In this document: one piece after another, positions 31,516 to 38,954 of the stretch
How the letters are laid out: the number at the start of each line of letters is the position of its first letter
Numbering within the stretch: position 1 is the first letter of the stretch
Source of the DNA: Gryganskiella cystojenkinii
Taxonomy: Eukaryota > Mortierellomycota > Mortierellomycetes > Mortierellales > Mortierellaceae
DNA length: 38,954 nt
Direction of reading: 5' to 3'
Assembly: GCA_015852425.1 (NCBI GenBank)
Contig: JAAAIG010000178.1
Coordinates: 1 to 38,954, forward strand
Made by a program: the position numbers and the translations under genes
The notes under the pieces: generated by a model
Seen by the model: the letters and a program-made list of their open reading frames with translations, nothing else
Databases searched by the model: none
Told to the model about the DNA's origin: nothing

Positions 31516-31809
31516 TTATCCCGAACTTTTCGAGGTCGGTTTCTTGAAGATGCTCTTTAACCAGAGTGGGTCAGCGTTTTTACAGGCTCGGATCATGCCG
31601 AGATCCAGTTCTCCGCCTTTGATCAGATCTTGGAGAATTTGCAAGTCGCGTTCGTGACGGTGGATCGATATTCCGTCCCGAATATTGTACCGTAGCTTTC
31701 GTTGCAAGTGAGCCATCTCTAGTGGTAGTTCTTGAGTACGTGTGGCTCTGAGAGCTGCACGGTAGAACTGAAGGGTGGGTGGATGAGGTATGTTTGTGAT
31801 GAGTGGCAT
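31516..31809 (-). CDS. Small LYR-like protein (probably mitochondrial assembly factor)
   Basis: A single 97-aa frame from an ATG with A at -3. The segment TLQFYRAALRATR near residues 12-24 resembles the LYR motif (here FYR) of the Complex1_LYR superfamily. Basic and amphipathic helices follow (MAHLQRKLRYNIRDGI and RHERDLQILQDLIKGGELDL), and the end is basic (WLKSIFKKPTSKSSG). Members are 80-150 aa helical proteins that act with acyl carrier protein in assembly of respiratory or iron-sulfur complexes. Which member this is cannot be told, and the canonical downstream Phe is not obvious. The gene is convergent with the UBE3D-like gene (98 bases between stops) and divergent from eIF2B delta (240 bases between starts). 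It could instead be an unrelated small helical protein. Confidence 0.58.
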   Translation of the reverse strand: MPLITNIPHPPTLQFYRAALRATRTQELPLEMAHLQRKLRYNIRDGISIHRHERDLQILQDLIKGGELDLGMIRACKNADPLWLKSIFKKPTSKSSG

Positions 31810-32049
31810 TCTTGAGAAATGGTGTTGTGGAGGTTGGTGGCAAACGTAAAGCGAAGGAAGTGCATCAGCAAACTAAAAAAAAAAGGTAGAATAGAGTGAC
31901 GTCACCCTTTTTTTTTTTTTTTTTTGGCGGGGGAAAGGACAAAAAAGAGGCAAGAAAAAAAAATCGATTCAGAGCCAAAATCAGCGTCCAGAAAAAGCGA
32001 CATCTTCGACATCAAGACTTTTTTTTTCCAACATCACCAATCCTTCAAC

Positions 32050-34656
32050 ATGGATCCCAAGAAGAAGACGGTCGGATTCGCGCCTGACGTACGTTCCCTC
32101 TCCAACGCTCTCATTACTTTCTTTATACCCCAAAACAGGAATATGACATCGGCAACCACCAAAAAAGCTTTTACTTTGGCTCTTTTTCTTTATTTACTTT
32201 TTTCGCACGGAGGAACGACTCGATGTGACTCAGCGCACACACGCACACATATCTTTGGGAAAATTTTATGGCTTTTGCACACACACAAACGGCAACCATG
32301 GGCGTTCCGTGAGAAGAAAAAGACAACGCGTATGTGTGTGTGTTCTTCAGCCCCGACTTGGTGACCCCTACCGACTTGACTCAGAACTTTTTTCTTCTCA
32401 CTCAGGATGACTGCTTTGACAAGCCGTTCTGGAAGCACGAAGGATCTCACACACAAAACAATCATTTTATTGTCTTCTCCACTTCGTCACCTTTACTCAA
32501 CATTCTTTCTTTCTTTTTTCTTCTTCTTCTCATAGCACGATGCCAGCTCCTCAGATATTCCTTCTCCAAGTTCCAGCAACAACTCTAGCGCTGTCAACTC
32601 GCCCGTCTCGGCCCTCAGTAATACCCCCGATCTCTCTAGTAAATCAGTACCTCGATCCATCAACAAATCATCAGGGACTTCTCGTTCAGCACTCGACCCA
32701 ATGACATCCTCCTACGAAGAGAAATGGGGACTCGCTGATCGCGATGCCAATGCTACTCAGAAAGCCCACAAGATGTCCTCGCCTCGTGAAGGAGCTCAGT
32801 TTCCCAAGGAAGGTGGAAAGAAGGAGGGCAAGCAGGCCGGCAAAGGATTGGGCATTCAAGCCGGTGGATCCCCAGGAGATGCACCCCAATCAGGAGGACC
32901 CAAATCGGCTGATTCACAACAAGGAGCTGGATCTGGTGGTCAGCCCGCCAAGGGAGGATCTCAGAAACCCTCAGCACCCTCACAAAAATCAATGACCAAA
33001 GCTGAACGTCGCGAACTGCAGGAAAAGCAAAAGGCCGACAAGGAGGCTAGGCTCAAGGCTGGACTGCCCGCCTCAGGAAAGAAGGCTGCTCAGGTCTTGG
33101 CTCAACCCAACTCTGGATTTTCTCCCAACCCTTCCAAATCCCTTGCAACCTCGCTCCCGACCGCTGATGCCTCCGGTGAATCGACTAGCCAGACCAAGAG
33201 GCGGGAGCGCTTGACCAAGGAGATTGGATTGTTTGCTCATTTGGATCCTCCAAAATTTGCGAACACGGCCTCGGCCCCCAAGGATCTGCACCCGGCTGTA
33301 GTCAACGTCGGATTGCAGATGGCTCAGTTCAAGATTTGTGGAGCGAACGCCCGTTGTGTTGCTACCATGAGTGCTTTCCGCAAGGTAAAAACAAAACCCT
33401 TTTTTCGCAGTGGTGATAAATTTTGACTCATTGTATTCGTCAAAATGGCTAAGCATTGACTCTTTTTCTTAATTTGGACTATGAACTACTATAGGCTATT
33501 CAAGATTACCAGACGCCACCAAACACTACCCTTTCTCGCCACATGCAGACTTACTTGAACCCCCATATCAGCTATTTGGTCACATGCAGACCTATGGCTG
33601 TCAGTATGGGTAACGCCATTAGGTACCTCAAGTACGAGATTGGAAAGAACCTGGATCTGCCCGATGAAGATGTAAGTCACTTGGAGATGGAATTATTTGG
33701 ACCCCATAATAGGGAGTTGCCTTGACCTCATATCTGACTCTCTTTTTCATCTCTTGTCTAATTAGGCCCGCGCTTTGTTCTTGGAGAAGATCGACAACTT
33801 TATTCGCGACAGAATCACGGTCGCAGATCAAGTCATTACCAGTTTGGGATTACAGAAGATTCAGGATGGCGACGTGATCTTGACCTATGCCCGTTCCTCA
33901 GTCGTTCAGGGTCTTCTTCTCGCCGCTCACGCCAAGGGCATCAAGTTCAAGGTGATCGTGGTCGATTCTCGCCCACGATTCGAGGGTAAACAACTCTTGC
34001 GCGCCCTTGCTACCGCCGGTGTACCCTGTACCTACGTCCTCTTGACTGCGATCGGCCATGTGATGCGTGAGGTCAACAAGGTGATCTTGGGTGCTCACTC
34101 GTTGTTGTCGAACGGTGCGTTGTACTCCCGTGCCGGTACCGCGGTTGTTGCCATGTCGGCTCATGAGCGCAAGATCCCCGTGATTGTCTGCTGTGAGACC
34201 TACAAGTTCAGTGACCGTGTTCAGTTGGACAGTTTTGTCCAGAACGAGATTGGCAACCCAGATGAGCTTGTCAATGATCAGAATAACAACTTCGGCCACA
34301 GCAGTACCCGTCACCATGAGAGTGTTCGTGGTGGCATGACGTCGTCATCAGGACCCGGTTCGGGTGTCTTGAGCGGGTGGAAAGAGTCAAGGGATTTGAA
34401 GTTGTTAAATCTTTTGTATGATTTGACACCCAGCGAGTTTGTCACGGTTGTGATCACGGAGGTCGGATTGATCCCTTGCACCTCAGTCCCCGTTATTCTC
34501 AGAGAGTTCTTGTACGGTTTGGACATTCTTTTTCTTTTGTGGTGGTTTTTGCTTGCTATACCGGATAACATCTGATAATACGGGAATATTGACTGACTGA
34601 CGGCTCTGTTCTTGCTTCCTCCTTTTTCTTTATCTAGGCCTATGATTCAACAGTAA
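32050..34656 (+). CDS. GCD2: Translation initiation factor eIF2B subunit delta
   Basis: A regulatory subunit of the eIF2B decamer, which recycles eIF2-GDP to eIF2-GTP and senses phosphorylated eIF2 alpha. Exons 32050-32088, 32536-33384, 33495-33671, 33766-34511 and 34638-34656 give 609 aa. The first 210 residues are disordered and Lys/Ser-rich (KAERRELQEKQKADKEARLK). The IF-2B domain follows: HMQTYLNPHISYLVTCRPMA, GNAIRYLKYEIGKNL, GDVILTYARSSVVQGLLLAA, FKVIVVDSRPRFEGKQLLRA, GVPCTYVLLTAIGHVMREV, LGAHSLLSNGALYSRAGTA, PVIVCCETYKFSDRVQLDSF and CTSVPVILRE. Both ends are tentative. Intron 1 (447 bases) is long and could hide another small exon. At the C-terminus, splicing at 34512 gives RELPMIQQ, whereas reading through gives an unlikely hydrophobic tail that stops at 34575. 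Confidence 0.94.
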
Positions 34657-35244
34657 TTCGAGACAGGGTTCGAACACAGTGAAGGGATGTGAATCTTACT
34701 TGTGTTCCTTCTCTGGCTGACTGTAAGATATACACTCTCCATACACGAGCAGCGAGAAAAATCTAGTCATCATCATCAAAAAAAAAAAAAAATATTACCA
34801 ACACTCATATTTTGAACATCTCCATGGTCTGAGGAGCAGACTTCATGATATTTTTTTTTTGGTGGCGCTCGAAGCCTATCAGGATTTTGGTTCCTTTTTG
34901 CCTCGAGACCTGAAGTTAAAATCTTTGTCGCCATTGCGAGGGAGACATATTTTTCTGGTCATTTCTACTGTTGTGAATGTTGGGTTGAAAAGATCACACG
35001 GTGGCACAAACGGGGCAAAAAAACGCAATGGCAATTTTCTTTTTCCTTCTTTTAGTTTCTTTCTTCTTTTTTTTCAACCTCTTACCCTACTCTTCCCCCA
35101 CAAAACTTCTCGTCAGTGTACGTTTTCTTTTTTTCCCCCTCTCTTCACGCTTTTCTTTTCGCGCTTCCTGGACTCACCCCACTTGAAAACTAACCCAACG
35201 TCATCCCTACCGTACGAGTAGCCCCGGTTCAAAAGAAAACATTA
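34657..35244. promoter_or_regulatory. Intergenic region and CT-rich leader of the acidic-protein gene
   Basis: The 3' end of eIF2B delta is followed by A and T runs. A strongly pyrimidine-rich stretch (about 35035-35165) directly precedes the next start codon. No coding exon was recognised. Confidence 0.45.
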
Positions 35245-35766
35245 ATGGCGCCTCAAGAAATCTTCGAATCTGGAAAACTTTACTGGATCTCTCGTGAGAA
35301 CGAGACCGAGGGCAGCAACAAGCAACGCCGCATGGCCTTTATCGCCGACGAATCCGACCTCTGCTTGCTTACTCCTGATCAAAAGCCCGAGATCCAGACC
35401 TGGAAGTTCATCCAGTTGAAGCATGCAGAAGAGGACGACCACAAGGACGATGAGCGTCAACTTTTTGAGATCGTCAACGAGGAGGAAGATGTCTATCTGT
35501 CCCATACGATCAAGGAAAAGTTTGTCTTTGCGTTCGGAGACAATGAGGAGAACCCTACCACATGGGAGTTGCGTGAGAGTTCCGAGACCGGTCGGTACTT
35601 TATCCTCGCTGTCAAGGAGGTCGAAGACGAGGAGGAAGACAAGGGCGAGGAAGAGGAGCTCACTCTTGAGATTGTCAAGAACAAGGACGACAAATTGGAG
35701 CTCTCGCTCATTCCCCTGAAAAAAGATGACTTGAAGCAGACGTGGAAGATTGAGGAAGCGAAATAA
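35245..35766 (+). CDS. Acidic 173-aa protein, possible beta-trefoil fold
   Basis: A single exon with no signal peptide or membrane segment. Three related units are visible, each starting with an aromatic beta-strand (KLYWISREN, RQLFEIVNEE, RYFILAVKEV) and ending with T-W plus a hydrophobic residue (QTWKF, Trp53; TTWEL, Trp107; QTWKI, Trp167). Spacings of 54 and 60 residues and a length of 173 fit one beta-trefoil, the fold of ricin-B-type lectins, fascins and several fungal protease inhibitors and lectins. Acidic runs (EEDDHKDDE, EDEEEDKGEEEE) sit between strands. The lectin QxW motif is not strictly kept, so sugar binding cannot be assumed. Absence of a signal peptide suggests a cytosolic role, as for other fungal trefoil defence lectins. 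The fold is inferred; the gene itself is well supported by codon use and position. Confidence 0.75.
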   Translation: MAPQEIFESGKLYWISRENETEGSNKQRRMAFIADESDLCLLTPDQKPEIQTWKFIQLKHAEEDDHKDDERQLFEIVNEEEDVYLSHTIKEKFVFAFGDNEENPTTWELRESSETGRYFILAVKEVEDEEEDKGEEEELTLEIVKNKDDKLELSLIPLKKDDLKQTWKIEEAK

Positions 35767-35884
35767 AAACAGGGACTATTTTTTTTTTTTTTTTTTTTTG
35801 AATATGCAGTGTATTTTGGATATGTGAAAAATGCAATATGAATTAACGGGGCTGAAGAAAGCACCTATTGAGAGTAACAAGTAT

Positions 35885-38567
35885 CTAGTTCTTCTTGGCA
35901 CGCTTTCCGTCCCGCGATGATTCTGTTGCCATGGCACTTTTGCGCTTGACCTGGAAATGAATTAAGTGGCAAACAAAAATAAGTTTCATCGTTTCAATAA
36001 ATTCAACTCCAAACCACAATCAAAGGTTTTTGAAAACTTACGGTATCGACCAACAAGGAGAGCGAGGGATCCTCAAAGAGACCTGTAGCCTTCTTGACTC
36101 CACCACTGTTCTTGTTGTTATTGCTGTTGCTGTTGTTGTTGTTGGTATTCGTATTGGCACTGTTGTTGTTCTTGTTTTGCTTTTTCTTTTGATGCTTGTT
36201 CTGCTTTTGGTCGGGGGTCTGTTCAAGGATCTCCTCTCCCTGACCTGCCGTCCGCCTCTGACGCTCCTGCATCAATTCCGTCATCGCCTTGGTCTTCTTG
36301 AAGTTGGGGTTGGTAGGATCCAAAGCGAAGTGATGAGACTCGTGCAAGGCTGAGAAACGAGGATCCTGAACATCAATCTTGAAATCATCCTGCAAATCCT
36401 CGCTCTTGTCCTTGATGTTCTTCTTGTTCTTCTTGTTCTTCTTCTCGTTCTTCTCGGCCCGTTGAATTTGCTTCATGTTGAAATGTTGGTTCGATTCCCG
36501 GTTATCCTCCATCAACAACTCGAGCTCGGCCTTCTTGCGGTTGTCCTCAAGACGCTCCTCTTTGGTGCGCTTCTTCTTGTCAGACTTGTTCTTCTTCTTC
36601 TTGTCTGCACCTGCAGCGGCGCCCTTCTTACCCTTGCTGGGCAGCACCATGTCACCGCCTGCAAACTCCTCTGCGAAGTAAACATCGTTCACCAAGCGAT
36701 CATCCTCATCATCCGAGAATAAAGCCCCACCACCTATAAACAATAAAAATCGTCATTTCTGTTAGTATAACCGTCTATTTCGCACAACCGCATCAAAAAC
36801 ATTGCAAAAGAGGTTCCTGAATTCAATGCCTTACCCATCTCTTCATCACTGTCGCCTTCGCTCTCGCTACCCTTGAACTTTGCAGCTCTGACATCCTTGC
36901 GACGCTGCTTGCGCTCTTTCTCCTTGCGGCGGTAGGTCTCGATCGAGGTCTCCTCCTTGACAGGCTCTTCTCTCATCTTCTTCTCCTCCAACAACTCGGC
37001 AGCCTTCTCACTCAATCCTGGAGCGAATGTGATCTCCATCTCCTGGTTCTTGTCATCATCACTGTCCGCATCACTGTCATCGGAATCCTTGCCACCACCA
37101 GCGAGGAGAGCACGGTATTTGCGTCTCGTAGCCTCGATATCATCCTCGTCCTCAGAGTCCTCCTCATCCGAGGAAGCCAAGTAGGCCTTGAAATCCATAT
37201 CCTCGAGATCCTCCTTGGAGAACTTGTGACGGGTGACCTTGATACGGTCCGCATCATCCTCATCCCACGTCAACTTAACGTTCGAGTGCTGGAAGACTTG
37301 AGTCGAGAATTCGCTGGGCTTGTAGTTTTCAGGTGCGCCGAATGCCTCATCGCGGGGTGCATCATCGAATTCCATGCCATCGGGGATAAAACGAAGATCG
37401 AAAAAGTTGGCACTGGATTCGTACTCGGCACCATCACAGGTTTCACAGATGGCCTTGGCAGTCTCAACCGAGTCACAGTCGACAACAGCGTAGTAGTACT
37501 TCAGACGATCCAGCTGGTATTTTCTAAGCGCCTCCTGATCAATATGGTCATCGCCGTCGTCGGTCTGGTCCTTGATCAAGGTCTCCTGCGTGACCTCGTC
37601 CTCCTCTTCATCATCCGAAGCATCCTCGTCCAACTTGATCTTGGATCCGGGCTTCTTGAAGAGCTCTGGTGGAGGTCCCTCACGTTCCTCACGTTCCAAA
37701 CGTTCCTTGCCGAACTCGGAGGGGTAGATCCTGACAGAACGGATGGCACCCTTCTCTGGCTTGAATCCCGAGAAGACCTTGAACAAATCTGTGGACTTGA
37801 CATGATCCCAGTCGAGGTTCACACAGGCGAAACGGTGAGACTCGTCGCCGCGGGGGACATCATCATCAGACTCTTCTTCTTCCTCATCCTCGGCTCCTTC
37901 CTCGGCCTCGCGATCCAGCTCCGCAGCGGCTTCTTCGTCAATGTCGGATTCGTCCGAGTCGGATCCGGAAATGACACCACGTCCACGCATGGGATCGTAT
38001 ACGTTCTCATCATCATCTTCGGATCCACTGACTTCCTCATCGTCCTCCGATCCGCTGACATCTTCCTCATCTTCGTCCTTGTCCTCCTCGTCGTCCTCGG
38101 ACTCTTCCTCGTTCTCTTCGTCGTCGCTTCCAGTCTGTCCCTTTTGGAGTTGGTAAAACCTTTTCATTTGCTGGTCGCCGGCCTTTCCCTGGAGCTTACG
38201 ACCGTACTTATCGACCTTGGCTAAAAGTCAATCAAACAGGGGTAAAACACAAAAAAAAAGATGGAGACCGAGTCGTGGTGAATTCTGGGTTCTGGGAAAA
38301 CTGTCCACTCAGGCGCACTGCTTAGAGATATAGCGGTCCTAGCTTAATTATACAATTCGCTCTCAAAGACGATTACTTACGTGCAGTGGAGAACTCCTTG
38401 CCCTTGAGCATGCCAGAGAAACGAGAGTCGACCGTGACCTTGGAGTCCTTCTTGGTCGGTCTCATGAACCGGGGATCGCGATGGACATGTGAGAAACGCG
38501 AATCCTTAATGACGGGACCCTGATGAGGTGTCTTCTTCTTGTCGTCTTTACCCTTGGGTGGTGCCAT
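35885..38567 (-). CDS. ESF1: Pre-rRNA-processing protein Esf1
   Basis: A nucleolar protein of the small-subunit processome needed for early pre-rRNA cleavages and 18S rRNA production. Exons 38567-38381, 38220-36835, 36733-36042 and 35950-35885 give 776 aa. The N-terminus has the repeated DSRF/DPRF pattern (DSRFSHVHRDPRFMRPTKKD, VDSRFSGMLKGKEF) and KVDKYGRKL, typical of Esf1. A long acidic region (about 85-165) follows. The conserved ESF1 RRM-like part includes RFACVNLDWDHVKSTDLFKV, IRSVRIYPSEFGKERLEREE, YYYAVVDCDSVETAKAICE and FFDLRFIPDGMEFDD. Lys-rich coiled stretches lead to the NUC153 motif near 646-675 (VQDPRFSALHESHHFALDP). An Asn-rich insert lies just before the end, and the last exon of 22 codons gives a basic tail (GKRAKKN). 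Length and domain order match the family. Confidence 0.97.
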
Positions 38568-38954
38568 TGTTGTTTAAAGTGATGATGTGGGTGAGGGGTG
38601 CTACAAATGACAATGGTGAAGGCGAACTTGGCATTGACGACTCTTTCTCTGAAGCCTCCTTTTTTCTTTTTTTTTCTGCTGTTTACAGAAAGAAAGGCAG
38701 TCACTTTTTTTCTTTTTTTTTTTTCTCAGCAAAGATCACTTTGCCTCCCAAGAAAAAAAATAATCGAACAAGGTGCTGCTGTTTGGGTATAACGAGGAGC
38801 GAACGAGGTGCACTGAAGACACTCGTTTCAGCATTTAACAAGTCGCAGAGCACTATGAGAATGAGTCGTGTTATCTCGTTTCAAGCTAGTGTTCTTGTTC
38901 GCTTCGACCGGTGTTCTGCCTTGATCAAGGAGAAAAATGAAAAAACAGCAAGAT
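38568..38954. other. Upstream region of ESF1
   Basis: The ESF1 leader and promoter, with A and T runs (for example about 38660-38680 and 38704-38725). No TATA box was evident and no further gene was recognised before the window ends. Confidence 0.45.

Noticed and set aside
34512..34575. Unspliced hydrophobic C-terminus of eIF2B delta
   Set aside because: It begins right at a GTACGG donor, and the family normally ends soon after the VILRE motif; the spliced end fits better.
34660..34690. GGTTCGA sequence resembling a tRNA B box
   Set aside because: No matching A box or cloverleaf could be drawn around it, and the bases after GGTTCGA do not fit the box. Similar GGTTCGA matches near 3199 and 17845 failed for the same reason.
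37226..38224. 332-codon open frame on the plus strand
   Set aside because: It is the antisense of the Esf1 acidic exon; GAG/GAC-rich codons read backwards give long Leu/Val-rich frames.

Overview
The window is nuclear DNA of a filamentous fungus. The signs are short GT-AG introns (mostly 50-240 bases, donors GTAAGT or GTAAGA), single-gene transcription units, long A and T runs between genes, and fungal gene families. A fused trehalose-6-phosphate synthase/phosphatase, a UBE3D/Ipa1-type protein, a SLC44/Pns1-type transporter and decayed members of expanded families (including leucine-rich repeats) suggest an early-diverging lineage such as Mortierellomycota or Mucoromycota. That placement is inference. 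No tRNA, rRNA or CRISPR array was seen.

Layout. 1-405 (+): last exons of ETF beta. 986-2334 (-): secreted aspartic protease. 4856-6304 (-): Rad1 of the 9-1-1 clamp, divergent from 6878-10470 (+), a choline-transporter-like membrane protein. 10986-13283 (+): protein with two CCCH zinc fingers. 13450-13793 (-): a small two-exon gene seen only when splicing is allowed for. 14007-16703 (+): Cdc1/Ted1-type metallophosphoesterase. 19233-21491 (+): single-pass membrane protein of unknown function. 21781-22344 (-): small zinc-finger protein. 22.4-26.05 kb: an island of decayed gene copies, including an inverted repeat pair, a leucine-rich-repeat remnant and a possible nuclease-like remnant. 26578-29403 (+): trehalose synthase/phosphatase, followed after only 95 bases by 29499-31417 (+), a UBE3D-like protein. 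31516-31809 (-): small LYR-like protein, divergent from 32050-34656 (+), eIF2B delta. 35245-35766 (+): acidic protein with a possible beta-trefoil fold. 35885-38567 (-): Esf1.

Most intact genes are housekeeping: fatty-acid oxidation electron transfer, DNA-damage checkpoint, GPI-anchor or ER phosphatase function, trehalose metabolism, translation initiation and ribosome biogenesis. They do not form one pathway. Exon joins were chosen by reading frame, splice signals and remembered family motifs. The exon models of ETF beta, the protease, Rad1, Cdc1, the trehalose enzyme, UBE3D and Esf1 all join in phase. The start of the 13.45 kb gene, the C-terminus of the transporter and both ends of eIF2B delta remain uncertain.

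The parts least explained by known genes are the 22.4-26.05 kb relic island, the second CCCH finger with reversed spacing at 11.87 kb, the threefold acidic protein at 35.2 kb, and the hidden small gene at 13.45 kb.
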